A DNA stretch of 64,000 nt from Gnetum montanum (taxonomy: Eukaryota > Streptophyta > Gnetopsida > Gnetales > Gnetaceae). The notes under the pieces are model-generated. The model ran no database searches, had not been told where the DNA came from, and saw only the letters and a list, made by a program, of their open reading frames with translations. Below, piece by piece: positions 34,901 to 46,462 of the stretch. The number at the start of each line of letters is the position of its first letter. Position 1 is the first letter of the stretch. Where the stretch lies: assembly GCA_015680685.1 (NCBI GenBank), contig MNCI01004801.1:115011-179010 (forward strand). The letters are read 5' to 3'. Position numbers and translations under genes: made by a program.

Positions 34901-36389
34901 GAAGATGTGGTGCCAACATTTTCTACTTGATGAATGTAGGTGCTCATATGCTTGAATCCTAGTACTAGGAAGTAATGATGTCTAGGGTTGTGAAGACTAG
35001 TCCCAAATGCATCTGGGAATGTGATGAGTAATAGTTTTATTTAGATTGGATTATGTTTAGAAGAACCTTAGATTATGGATAAACTTCTTGAAAATTGTGA
35101 TTTGTGAGATATTTCGAAGGTTTTTATTGCAATTTTGACAACTAAACATTTTCAAAATGTTCTACAAGAAAGAAAAGAGATGTAAGTAGGGTATAAAATG
35201 TATTTTGAAATATTATCATATGTACTATGTCCCACTTGCTAGAACACTTTGGGCCACATCTCCATCCCCTAGGACATCTTGAATACGAAATTTTTCACCA
35301 GGATGGTCCTTGCATAACATTGTTTGATAATAATGCAAAGTCCTCATCCATATGAGTTGTTGAAATTTTAGTCTAAAATCTTTAAATAAAGCACTTTTAC
35401 TTTTCTTTTTCATAATATAATAACTATAATCTTCTTTTTAAGGTATAGTAGTTAAAATGTTAACTTCTAATATAATTATTATTCATGGTGTATATAATGC
35501 AAAATTGTATATAATTCTTTTTATTAAATATAAATATAATTTGAATTTATGAAATTAAAACATTTTATTATTTAAATTAAATATTAACAATATTTTCATT
35601 TATACTTAACATCATTAATAATAAAAATAAAAATATTTGGATTAACATATTTTACATATACTTTTCATCCATTAAAAATAAAGAAGGTAGATTATAGAAA
35701 CATTAATTTATAAAAGTGAAGAAACAAGATATTAAACTAGGTGACTAATGTGGCTTAGCTCTTAGAAATTTCATTGATCGTTAACCTAGTGAATTTATGA
35801 AATAAGAACCTCAGCTGTACAAAATTTATGAAAATTTATCAAAACAAAATATATAAGATATAAATTTAAAATGTATCTAATGAAATTGCCTAAAATCCTA
35901 ATTATAATTTTAATTAACTAGAATATTTTAAGAAAATCTAGTTAGATTTTATAATTTTACTTATATTAAATATTGAATTCTTAATTAATCTTAGTGTAAA
36001 AATAAAACTAATAATAAATATAAATATGAAAAACATTACCTTAAATTTAAAATCTTTATGATTCATATAGACCATCAAACTTGTAAGCATGAACCAACTA
36101 ATATGCTTCATATTATACAAACCTATAACATTTATCAATTTGCTGTCTTTAGATGACTTTAACCAATGGTTAGGACCTTTATAATTTTATACTCATGATT
36201 TTTAAGGACTTATATAGATCTAAATATTACAAACAAAAGAATTCATAAATAACTACAAATAAAACTATTTTTATATTGGTTTTAATTCATAAATAGTTAT
36301 AGATATTATAGATAAAACAAAACTAGAGAAGATGCTTGTTTTAAAATGAAGTATTTTGTAATTCTACTACTATTGTACACTAAGCAGCT
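34901..36389. other. No gene seen
   Basis: Very AT-rich sequence, particularly 35430-36350. Short frames have the composition of random AT-rich DNA. No TSD, LTR edge or RNA signal was recognised. Confidence 0.5.
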
Positions 36390-36744
36390 CTCCAATTTAC
36401 TTTTGAGAAAGTTACAAAGGATGTTAAAAAGGTAGCATGTGGCAAAGCTATAAATTTGGATGGTTTATATGTAGAAAGATATTTTAAAAAAATTCATTGA
36501 TTAAATTCAACAATAGATCAAGGATTTAGATCAATATTGGAAACATAGTAAAGTTATTTTATTATATAAAGAGGGAGACAAAAACAATTAGAATAATCAT
36601 CGAATGGTTGTTGTATGTAATATTTTTGTTAAGTCACTGGGCACTCTACTTGAGAAGAGAATTAATTCTTAGGTTGAACTTAATGAGATTAGGGTAAGGT
36701 GTTAAGCACATTGTAGATAAAATCACTTCACTATTGATCACTTA
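36390..36744 (+). pseudogene. LINE reverse transcriptase, 5' part
   Basis: The plus strand reads EKVTKDVKKVACGKAINLDG, VILLYKEGDKNN, NIFVKSLGTLLEKRINS and ends FTIDHL. This is the order of non-LTR reverse transcriptase motifs 0-2. It is broken by stops. The 3' part lies at 43162-44126. The two halves are separated by an LTR element with a 5-bp duplication ACTTA (36740-36744 and 43162-43166). Confidence 0.8.
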
Positions 36745-37545
36745 TGATGAGTCACGAGATACCCCTACACTCAACCATACAAATATGAATGTTTTCACGT
36801 GCGATCCATTTGAACTCCGCAGATGGACTAGTTGTGGCATCTAGATAGTTAACCTTAGGTTGCAGTTCGTTGTCTTTCCACCTAGACTAGTATTAGCTTT
36901 GTCACGTATGGTTTAGTCCAAAGTGAGGTGTATGATGTGTTCCTAATCTAATGCTACTCCTGAAGGTAATGGAAGGTAATATTAACTAAGCTAGGAGGAA
37001 AGGGTAAGAGAATATAATCTAGCCTAAGTGCAATGAGCATCCGTTCCTTGATTATCTATACACATCTTGGACTTTGTGCATGACTACCAGTGGGATTACC
37101 AAGCATAGATCCTAGGTACGCTACTAGGTTATCAAGTAGTCCCACTTAAATGCTCGTAATCAAGTCATACTCATTCTGCATTACTAGGAGATAAGGGTGA
37201 GAGAGTATTAACTAAGAAAGTAGTAAATAACAAATAAATAAATAAATAAATAATAAAGTGAATGCTGTAATGATGGAGTAATCTTAATCTTTATTTCCGG
37301 TCATGTGCATGTCCAAGTACATCACACTCAAATAAAGGATGCCATACAATTACATTCACCACACTGTAGGCAGACATTAGAAAATAATGTATCTCAAGGA
37401 GGGGAAAACTACCAGAGCTTTGTTAAGGAACTAAAACTAGATGTAAAATGAGGGAGAGCCGCCTCTTATTTATAGACATTGCAGTGGGTAGGATGCGATA
37501 TCGTGGGTGTGTTATCACAGCTGTCAGCAATTTCATGACTCATCA
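36745..37545 (-). repeat. 3' LTR of the gag-only element
   Basis: On the minus strand it starts TGATGAGTCATGAAATTGC and has GATATCGC-type words in U3. The TATA box (TGTCTATAAATAAGAGGC) is at about 37465-37480. It is followed inside the element by TACCCCCAC, the reverse of the polypurine tract. Confidence 0.92.
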
Positions 37546-37699
37546 TACCCCCACGACTGAATGAAAACTCATCCTCGAGTTAAAGTGAGAACCAGCTACA
37601 TTGATTACATAGTGGATAGGTATGGGATTCTTAGATGGAAAAATGGGATGATGTCATAGTGTGGGAAGAAAAAAAATGCAGACACAACACATAGAAAAT

Positions 37700-38290
37700 C
37701 CTATGATTATAAAATTGTTGGAACTCATGTAGTTCCTGGTGGCAGTGGCTCCTCCATAGGTGTCTTTCCCTTTTCTTGTGTTCCAGGTCTTAGGATTTGA
37801 TGGCGTTGAGGTATGGCCTAGAGTTTCTCCTCTTGTAAGGCCTTGAGTGCCTTGGCGTGTGTGTAAGTTTGCACTTGTGCCATAGAGGCAGCCCAGTCAT
37901 CCTTCTCTTTTTCTTCTGCCACCCTTTTATTCTTTGTCAAAAATTTATTAAGTTACTCAGTTCTGAAAGTGTCCAGCTGGTTCTGAGCAACCTTTGGCCC
38001 TAGATTCGGAAGGCTTAATACTTGCGAAATGGCTTGAACAGAGAAATAAATAGTCACACCACAAATGTTAACCATGGTGCATTCTTTTTTATTGTGCCAA
38101 AATTGGTACGTTTCCCCTAAGTACTAGGCAGCACTTTCAAAGAGGGTATCCCCTACTTCTGCCTGCCCGAACCATATGGTAGGAGGATCTTCTTGATGAA
38201 TGTTGAATGATTGTTCCTCCTATTCTACATGTTTTCCGGTAGGATCTTTTCTTCCACCTCTCCAAGATCATTCAATCGCACCTTGAGCAA
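37700..38290 (-). pseudogene. Small 3' ORF with coiled-coil character, Athila derivative
   Basis: The minus strand reads FNIHQEDPPTIWFGQAEVGD, MVNICGVTIYFSVQAISQVL, KNKRVAEEKEKDDWAASMAQ and VQTYTHAKALKALQEEKL in one frame with about four stops. It lies where Athila elements carry their env-like ORF, just before the 3' LTR. The segment EKEKDDW..S....QTYTHAKALKALQEEK is matched by EKEKATW..S....QTYTHVKSLTTLEEK at about 45.95-46.1 kb in the next element. Composition suggests a coiled coil; there is no transmembrane segment. Function is unknown. Confidence 0.55.
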
Positions 38291-40318
38291 GACCTCCCTG
38301 TTGTCTGCGTTTCAGGGCCATCTCCAATCACACGGGACCAATCATTAGTAAGGCTGTTACCAAAGTTAGGTTATACCTTACTGCTTGCCTTAATAGATTT
38401 ACTTTATTTCCATGTGATGTTAAGTATTGGAAGAAAATGTCTCCAAAAGATTATATTGTTGAGTCCTCTTTGCTTAGTTGGTTTCCAAATTTAATTTTCT
38501 GGTATAGCTAAGGGGATGAAATTGTTTTTGACACATTTTATTCTTAATTTTAGAACTAATTACCCTTAAAGATGTCCTTCGGGTGATGATGAATTTCAAA
38601 ACATTTATGCACTATTCGACATGTGCCCCCCTCCCCCACAACTAAGCTGAACACTCCGAGTTCAAGTAGGTTCAAATGGAATGAAAATTGGAGTACCAAT
38701 AAGCAAGTTATGGATATGAAAGTAAGGGACGTGCAATCGTGAGTCGTAGAGAGGAATTGAAAAACTTCCCTTGCGTGAACAATTGCAAATGATGTTGATT
38801 AGCACAGGGGGGTCATGTATATATATTTTCATTAAAGTTAGGGCACTTAGAGAATGTAGCAAATTTTTAATATTTCTTTGAAATTAAACAATGTAAATTA
38901 AGGACATCTGGATGATTGTTAAAGGGTTCCAGGGTAATTCAACTAGTTCTGAAGGCACAAAAATTATGATGGTGTGGAATTTATCAATAAGGACCTCAGA
39001 TGGTAGAGGAAAAGGGTATGTGATGATTCATAGGAATGTTGAATCAGAGGAATAGTAATAAGAAAAAGAATATCATGAACAATACGGTGAGGGTAATAAA
39101 TGGTATGTTTGAGCTATGTCATAAGTGAAAATTACAAAATATTACACAAGTGGGTCCTCCCCAAAGCAGGTTCCAAACTATAATGCCCTTGTGTAACCAA
39201 ACTTAAAAGTGTCCATGGGCATTAGAAGGGTTAAATGTAATCCACACTAACTCCACAAAACACACACATCTAAATATCACCAGAATGAGATGAAAATTGT
39301 ATGCTACATGGGACACAAGCCACAATTACATGAACAAACTATAGAAAGGGATTGTAGGGATTGGGACATGAGGTAACTGACCCAGGGCACAGTGAATCCT
39401 GTGTGTAAAGCATGATTAATATGTCATTAACCCATCGTTCCAAGATCAGGACCAAGTCCATTCCTCTAATTAGTGACATCACATTATTTCATCCCATGAT
39501 GAATGACTATGAGAGTACCATAACAACAAGGCATACGATCACTTGGTGTTTAGTTCAAGGGAGGAGTGATTTTTGTTTTGTGGTACTTTTCTTTTCTTTT
39601 CTTTCTCTTTTTTTTTTTTGAATAATGAATCCAGAGAAGCTGCCAACCTTCAAGCATGAGTGCTTGTCTTTCCAATGGGACCCCCTAGCACAACATTAAT
39701 TTTTGAGTGACCTTTTGATTACTCTTACTTCCACTTTTCATTAGATCTACAAGGATCTTAGTATAACCAGGTTGCATGATAACTCCCACAAATGTCACCA
39801 AAGAGAATCTACAAGTCCCCTTGATCTCACACCCTATTCATTCCTTCTTGGTCCATCCTTCTTCATTCTGGGTACAATGAACACAAAATTAATTTTAAGT
39901 TTTAGAAATATCAAGAATATCACTATACCCTCAAAAAGAACCTCTTATTTGTAGAGTGGATGAGTGGGTGTAATGGGCTCACTGTTCCAAATAATTGATC
40001 ACTCATGAATTAATAACATAGAACACTCCTCAACCAACGATCCACATGAGTGTTTTATTTATGGATGAGATTACTGACAAAAACGTAAAAAGACAAAACA
40101 AAAAAGATTTAAAGATAAAACAAAAAGTTGAAAAATGAAAAACTGAAAAAAAGAAAGTTGTAAAATTAAAGAAAATTAAAAAATATTTATTAATCATGCT
40201 TGTTATTAGAATGGTGGGTATCCCCCATAACTAAATGGTTGAGGATGGCAAGGATTAATAATGAAAGATAAGGATCCTTGCATGTTGGATGTATTGGAGC
40301 CTGGTCATACATATCCCC
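38291..40318 (-). other. Non-coding 3' region of the gag-only element
   Basis: No protein is seen. Two blocks recur from the full-length element: 39634-39673 (reverse complement shares GAAAGACA and CATGC.TGAAGGTT with 25124-25164) and 39151-39170 (reverse complement of CCTGCTTTGGGGAGGACCCA). Spacing between them is about 0.5 kb, as in the other two copies. A T-rich tract lies at 39590-39620. Confidence 0.6.
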
Positions 40319-42184
40319 TCAGGGTTCACACACTTGATTATAGGAAGCATAGTGGGGAAATTTATATGATGTAGTTCCTAGATAACGACTTGAACCACTA
40401 TGATATTTGGGACTGTTAGATGGTATGCAAGGATTAGGATGATGCCTCCCATGGTTGTGTTCATTGGGCTGTATGGTTGTTGGAGTGTTTGATGGTGGCC
40501 TTGATAAAGTTACATGAGGCATTGGGTTCGAAGGTAAGGGTGCACCACACTGTGGGACTTGTGCTGAGTTGGAGGATGTAGTGGCCTCTGAATTATGTTT
40601 TCCCTTCTTACGACCGTGTTTAAAGAAGGGGCTCTTTGGATGTTGAGGAGGTTTCTCACTACTATTGGAAGTATTAGCACAAGTGATGTTTGTGGGTTGT
40701 TGTGGTGGTGCAAACACCTTAGGAAAAATTGGTGGCACTATGCAAGGAGGGAAAGGATGAGAATGTTGAAAATTAGGAGTATAAGGTGCAGAAGGTGGCG
40801 GTTGTGTTGGAGGTATGGGCTGATAGTATTATGAAGAATAGTACTGTGGTGAGATAAAGTGCAATAGCCCAGTTGTATAAATAGCATGTTGAACAAGATA
40901 AGAATTTGGGTTCAGAAAATATGAAGGGTGTCTCCAGTCTACTGGTGCTCTCCCCCACTACTGGGATTGTTGCCACTGTGATAGAACACAGTATCTCTGT
41001 ACGAACTCTAGATGTAACATATTTCCCTAATGCTCATGTAGATGTAACAAGATTGGGCATTGGCCCTTGGGGTGGTTGTATAGGCATATGTTGCATTCAT
41101 ATGTATGATTGGCAATTGAGCACTTATTTCCTTCATTATTTTTTTCTGAATGTCTAATGTTTTGTCCTGCTTCTTGGGTTTTCAAAACTCTATCTCCAAT
41201 AATGTTGATAAATTCTCCATACTTTTGATACATCCATTCCAACATCTTATTGATCTTTGCCTCAGCTTCTTCTAACAATTGTTGTATTGGCAAAGATGAT
41301 GTTTCCACCTTGAGATTGGTTGATTTCTCCTTTGTATGATCATGGACCTTTGTTAAGTTGAGATTTTGGTCCTATTGATGTTTTTCAACACTCTCCCATC
41401 AAGCTAATTCTCCTTCTTCTTTTTCTACTCGCTTAATAAGCTCTTGGACTTGATATGTTCATAGTTTGTATAGTTGACCTTAGGCATATATTCCTAAGGT
41501 CTCTCTTGTTTCATTATGTAGACCATCAATAATATGGTACATTAGCCTTTCCTCGAAAAACCCATGGAATGGACAGTTGTTTAATAGTGCATAATATCTT
41601 TCTAAGGCCATGTCCAAGGGTTCATGTTATGCTTGTTTCCATCCTTGGATTTTTTTCCTCAAGGCTGACACTCTTGTGTAGGTTTGATATTTTTTGTTAA
41701 AGACTTCTACCATTTTTGACCAATGTCATATTGAATTTGGTTTTAACGATCTATACCATACTTTTGCTTGGTCAACGAGTGTCATAGGAAAGAGCTTAAG
41801 TTTTTGCCACTTGTTATCAATGTTATTCCATGTGTAAGCATCGTATAAGGCTTGTAAAGTTTGATGGGGATCTAAGTCATAGCCTCCTAAAAATGTAGAA
41901 AAGTTGTTTAAATCGAGCCTGGGTAGTCGGCTCTCTTTACGATGCTTTCATGAGATTCAAATAGCCTCTTGTATTTGCGTTAGGCTTGTAGTGGCTAGTG
42001 GGGGTTCATCATCATTAGGGAAGTTATGTCTTCATGTGTTGGGATGACGTTGCTTTTGTTCATGTTTATAAGAAACCTCCACTTTAGGTTGTATACTCCA
42101 ATCTTCATCGTCATATAGTTCGTTGGTTCTCCAATGAACTTTCTCACTAAGTGTGGAATTATTGTGATCTTGTAGGAGAGGCAT
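40319..42184 (-). pseudogene. Gag of the gag-only Athila derivative
   Basis: A single reading frame runs from the ATG at 42184 (MPLLQDHNNSTL) to a stop at 40319, about 620 codons with some ten in-frame stops and no clear frameshift. The Retrotrans_gag core reads ALYDAYTWNNIDNKWQKLKL and FPMTLVDQAKVWYRSL (about 41.7-41.9 kb), then RVSALRKKIQGWKQ. A compact zinc knuckle CNICLYNHPKGQC (C-x2-C-x3-H-x4-C, one residue shorter than usual) follows at about 41.06-41.10 kb. The C-terminal third is rich in Pro, Ser and His with one basic cluster (KHGRKKGKHNS). It is the best preserved frame of this element. Confidence 0.85.
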
Positions 42185-42309
42185 TGTTATAAAGTTGTGT
42201 GTGAATTTATATGTGACTTTTAATAATTATTTCTTCTTCCTAAGAGATATATTGTTAAGTCCTTATACAGTGACCTTGTATGATATAACTAATCTAGATA
42301 ACTAGCACC

Positions 42310-42329
42310 GTCCCCAGCAACGGTGCCTA
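42310..42329 (-). other. Primer-binding site, tRNA-Asp type, inside a hairpin
   Basis: On the minus strand TAGGCACCGTTGCTGGGGAC directly follows the 5' LTR. It matches the Athila tRNA-Asp site TGGCGCCGTTGCCGGGGA with a few transitions. GCACCGT at its start pairs perfectly with ACGGTGC that ends just beyond it (42303-42309), placing the site in a short stem-loop. Confidence 0.85.
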
Positions 42330-43161
42330 TGATGAGTGGTGAGATACCCCTACACTCAACCATACGAATATGAGCATTTTCACGCACGATTCGGTTGAAC
42401 TCCGCAAATGGACTAGTTGTGGAACCTAGATAGTTAACCTTAGGTCACAATTCATTGTCTTCCCACCTAGACTAGTATTAGCTTTGTCACATATGGTTTA
42501 GTCCAAAGTGAGGTGTATGATGTGTTCCTAATCTAATGCTACTCTTGAAGGAAATGGAAGGTAATATAAACTAAGCTAGGAGGAAAGCATAAGAGAATCT
42601 AATCTAGCCTAAGTGCAATGAGCATCCATTCCTTGATTATCCATACACATCTTGGACTTCGTGCATGACTACCACTGGGATTACCAAGCGTAGATCCTAG
42701 GTATGCTACTGGGTTATCAAGTAGTCATACTTAAATGCTCATAATCAAGTCGTACTCATTACATGTTACTAGGAGATAAGGGTGAGAGAGTATTAACTAA
42801 GAAAGTAGTAAATAATAATTAAATAAATAAATAAATAATTGAATGCTGAAATGATGAAGTAATCTCGATCTTTATTTCTGGTCATGTGCGTGTCCAAGTA
42901 CATCACACTCGAATAAAGGATGTCATACAATTACATTTATCACACTACGGGTAGACACTGGAAAATAATCTATCTTTGGAAGGGGAAAACTGCTAGAGCT
43001 TCACTAAGGAACTAAAACTAGATGTAAAATGAGGGAGAGATGCCTCTTATTTATAGACATTGCAGCAGGCAGGATGCATGTGATATCACATACGCGATAT
43101 CACAACCCATGAGATATCGCAGGTGCGTTATCGCAGTTGTCAGCAACTTCATGACTCATCA
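42330..43161 (-). repeat. 5' LTR of the gag-only element
   Basis: It is the partner of 36745-37545. The U3 (43060-43140 on the plus strand) has GATATCAC, GATATCGC and TTATCGC words. It is followed on the plus strand by ACTTA (43162-43166). Confidence 0.92.
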
Positions 43162-44126
43162 ACTTAGTTACTCTTAGACACTACATGAAGTTTGAAAAAA
43201 AATCCTAGCAAAATATTTTGATTCATTTTGTTGATTTTGCAAAGGCATATGATTCTATGGTTTATGAAAATTTATGGTTGTACTTGCAAAAAATTGGCTA
43301 CCATTCAAAATTTGTTGCAGCAACTCAAAAATTGTATAAGTGATTGTTGAAATAACATATAATAATGAAAATAAAAAATTTTGATTCTAGAGAAAAAATT
43401 GAGTTAAGAAAAGTTGCCTACTTACTTTAACTCTTTTTAATATCTTTATTAATGAAAAGCAGGAATGGTTATGTAATGGACAAGAAAGTCATGCTATCAA
43501 AATTAAATCCGAAGTAGAAAATCTTCTTTTCTATGTAAATGTTGTTATTTTAATCTCCACTACTGTAGAAGGCATATAAAATGTGTTGCAAATTTGAAAA
43601 AGTTATTATCCCTCATTTGATTTTTAAATGAATGTGGATAAAACCAAATTGATGATTTAGAACACAAGGAATACTTGTTATAACTTCCATTTAGGAGATG
43701 TCAATGTGAAAATAATGTATTCTTTTAAATATTTGTATCTCATTTATATGAACAATTACAAGTATGGAAGTCCATTAAAGAGAGAATAACAAGATATTTC
43801 AAGGTTTTTTATGTTTTTAAAAATAATTGCAAGGATTTAGTCCTTTAGTCATGGAAGGTTAAAAAAGATTAGATTATCATCTATCCTATTGTATTACATA
43901 GATATGTTGTTTGAGGACCTTGACTTAGTGCTAAATTTTGGAAAGATATTTAAAGAGTGCAAAAAAATTTTCTTGTTGGTAAGTTGGATGTAAAGATATA
44001 GCTACCTTACTTAATGTTATTATGTAAATATGATTTACACTTTTAGAAGAAAACGCCTTATGTCAATTCATTATATACACTCATAGCTTGCATATCTTAA
44101 GGCAAGATTCTCTAAAGCAATTTAAC
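43162..44126 (+). pseudogene. LINE reverse transcriptase, 3' part
   Basis: After the insertion the frame resumes with VTLRHYMKFEKKS, then HFVDFAKAYDSMVYENLWLY (RT motif A with the first catalytic Asp) and LQKIGYHSKFVAATQKLYK. The YADD box position reads LLFYVNVVILISTT, so both Asp are lost. NVDKTKLMI and YSFKYLYLIYMNNY close the domain. Joined with 36390-36744 it is one old non-LTR retrotransposon fragment. Neither the endonuclease nor a 3' tail was seen. Confidence 0.8.
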
Positions 44127-44131
44127 CATAG

Positions 44132-44817
44132 TGATGAGTGGTTGGGTATTCCAACACTTAACCATACAAGTCCCGAGTATTTATGTGTGACTTGATCATA
44201 ATCCATGAATGGACAATGTAAATTTACTAGTAGTTGATGTTTTGTTCATGATCATTATCTTCTCACATAGAGTTAGCGAAGTGCAAGTTGTATGATTTAA
44301 CTCTTAGTGAGGTATATAATGTGTCGATGTTGTTTGTCTCAAATTAAAACTAAGTGTAAAAATGATGGAAATATAATAATAAAATCTAAGTCTAAGTGTA
44401 ATGAGAGTAGAAAATTTTTCTAGCCAATGGGTGATAAGTATTTGTTCCTAGCTTACCATAAATGTCCTAGGCTCATGTAACTGTTACTGGGATTCCCAAG
44501 TGAATTCACTACTAAGTGAATCAAGAGAAGGCACTATTGGCTGATCAAACAATTACACTTTATGCTTGAAACTTTTCATGCTTATATCACCTTACTAAAA
44601 GAAATTAACAAAGTAAAGTACTTAGAAAATGTAAATGACATGATGAAAGTAAACTTGTTGAAAAGTAAGAGTAAAATGAAACTTAGTAATATGCTATAAT
44701 AGTGAGGAAAAATCTTGATCATGACCATGATCCACTACATCACATCTATGATGATGTATGTAGAGCTATAATATCATAGATATGATACCATAGTTGATTG
44801 ACACAAAGGTTTTACCA
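44132..44817 (-). repeat. LTR of a third Athila-like element
   Basis: It starts TGATGAGTGGTTGGG on the plus strand. It shares, in diverged form, ACACTTAACCATAC, AGTGAGGT.TATAATGTGT and other phrases with 42330-43161. It ends TTTACCA and is followed by TACCCCCAC (reverse polypurine tract). CATAG precedes it and may be one half of a target-site duplication. The other LTR is missing because the element is cut at about 46463. Confidence 0.7.
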
Positions 44818-45039
44818 TACCCCCACAATTGACTGAAAACTTGCCCTTTAGTTAAAAAGAAAAAGAGGATAGATTTCCTTACAAAATTTTGAGGTCATAT
44901 AAAGAATTTGACATGATGAATTATATGCATGACTAACTCTAGTATGAATCTCGCATTATGGTTTAAGTGATTTTTACAAAATTATCATGTATCACATGAT
45001 TGACACATTTGACAAAACAACAAGCTTGGTGTAGTCTTA

Positions 45040-46462
45040 TGTTCTAGGCAATGGTGCCTTCTCCATCAACTTATTTCCTTTATCATTAGGCTTTTGAAAT
45101 TGATACCTATTTAGGATTACTTGAAGCTTTTCCTATTTAAATCTTGGATCATTTACTTTCTAGAAAAATTCAGTAATGTTTGCTGAAGTAGGTATTTTTC
45201 ATGGACACAACAACTACAGGATCATTTTGTTGGCTTTTACATACCAAGTTGTAAAATGCCTTCTCTCTTTTACAAATTATTTAGCTATCTTTCTCAATTC
45301 TTGGTAGTTAGCCATTCTCTTAGCTAGGTTTGCTGTTACATCTTTTTGATCTTGGTAGCTAGCCTTGACCACTTGGAGTTCGTAGTTTGCAATGTGAAGT
45401 TTTTGTTGTACATCCTTCCTATCTGCAAACTCCTTCTTATATAATGCATACACTATAGCCACTTGCTACTCTAGTTTTTTCTAGACTTGCCTACTGTTAA
45501 CATGGCTAGATTAGAATATTGAAGGTTTGCTAATCCTATGTACTCTATTAAATATTCTATTTGTAGGTCTTTATTATTAATCTTAGCTTAGTGCATGTGG
45601 GAAAGAATGTCCAAGATAGGTTGCCAATCAAGTTTTGTGTCATAATAGAGCTAATATTTGCCTTAGTCATTTGGATCTCTTTTTCATTAATTTTTTTGTA
45701 CATGTCCACTTGTTCCACGAAGTGCTCTTTCAATCATTCATGTTTCTTGGTTGCATTTTGCCATATGTTGATTTTAATAGTTAACTTTTTTCGTATGGTG
45801 CATACTTCTTCCATTGACAGGGTCATGTTCTCTTTGACCAATTTTCTCATGCCAAGGTTAACTTTGACAAACTACTTCCTTGGCTAATGAATGCTTCTAG
45901 TAAATTTTTTCTACTTCTCAATATCAGTCAACCTCATGTTCTTAGTAACAACTCTTTTTTTTCTTCTAAAGTAGTTAAGGATTTGACATGGGTGTAGGTT
46001 TGTGCTTCTACCAATGAGCCATTCCATGTTGCCTTTTCTTTCTCCATATCCATTTTGGCATATTTTTCCATCATTTGATCCATTTTTTTAGTTCTAAATT
46101 TTTCTAGATAGTCTAGTGTAATATATTGTGCACGGTCTTGCCTTTCTACTCTTATTACAACTAATTCTACTTGTAACCTCTACACTTCATTTTCTGCATG
46201 TTCTTCCTTAATTTCTACCATGATCAATTTGTCCTTGGTGGTTATTAATTTTAACTACATTGCAGTGATATCACTTGGGATATCAAAGAGATTTTGCTAC
46301 ACTTACCTAGTTTGCAACAATTGATCTAGAATATCCTCATGCTCTTTTGAGGTCATGGACATTCCAACTATGGTTTCAACATCTCTTGCTTTAATTATAT
46401 CAGTTGATAGCACAATGAAAATATTAAAATACTCCTTGATATGATTTGTAATTTGTTGGTGC
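45040..46462 (-). pseudogene. Long coiled-coil ORF of the third Athila-like element
   Basis: The minus strand shows broken frames of strongly helical, charged sequence: KKMDQMMEKYAKMDMEKEKA, MRKLVKENMTLSMEEVCTIR, WQNATKKHE, LKEHFVEQVDMYKKINEKEI, and the open frame 45277-45462 (LYKKEFADRKDVQQKLHIAN). The EKEKATW / QTYTHVKSLTTLEE segment matches the small 3' ORF at 37.7-38.3 kb, so both are one ORF family in the env position of this lineage. This version appears longer. Function is unknown; a structural or DNA-bridging role is a guess. Confidence 0.55.

Larger units (their letters stand above)
36745..43161 (-). mobile_element. Gag-only Athila derivative (non-autonomous), minus strand
   Basis: LTRs at 36745-37545 and 42330-43161 share the TGATGAGT...ACTCATCA ends. 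The 5-bp duplication ACTTA flanks the element exactly. On the minus strand the order is 5' LTR, tRNA-Asp-like PBS, a long gag ORF, a non-coding 3' region with two blocks shared with the full Athila-type element, a small ORF, PPT and 3' LTR. No protease, RT or integrase is present, so mobility would depend on a related autonomous element. It lies inside the plus-strand LINE. Confidence 0.92.

Noticed and set aside
35430-36350. Scattered short frames and possible small RNA gene
   Set aside because: Only AT-rich background; no tRNA-like stem, no box motifs, no conserved pairing.
38662-38862. Small minus-strand frame in the gag-only element
   Set aside because: Not shared with the related elements and without motif; probably chance.
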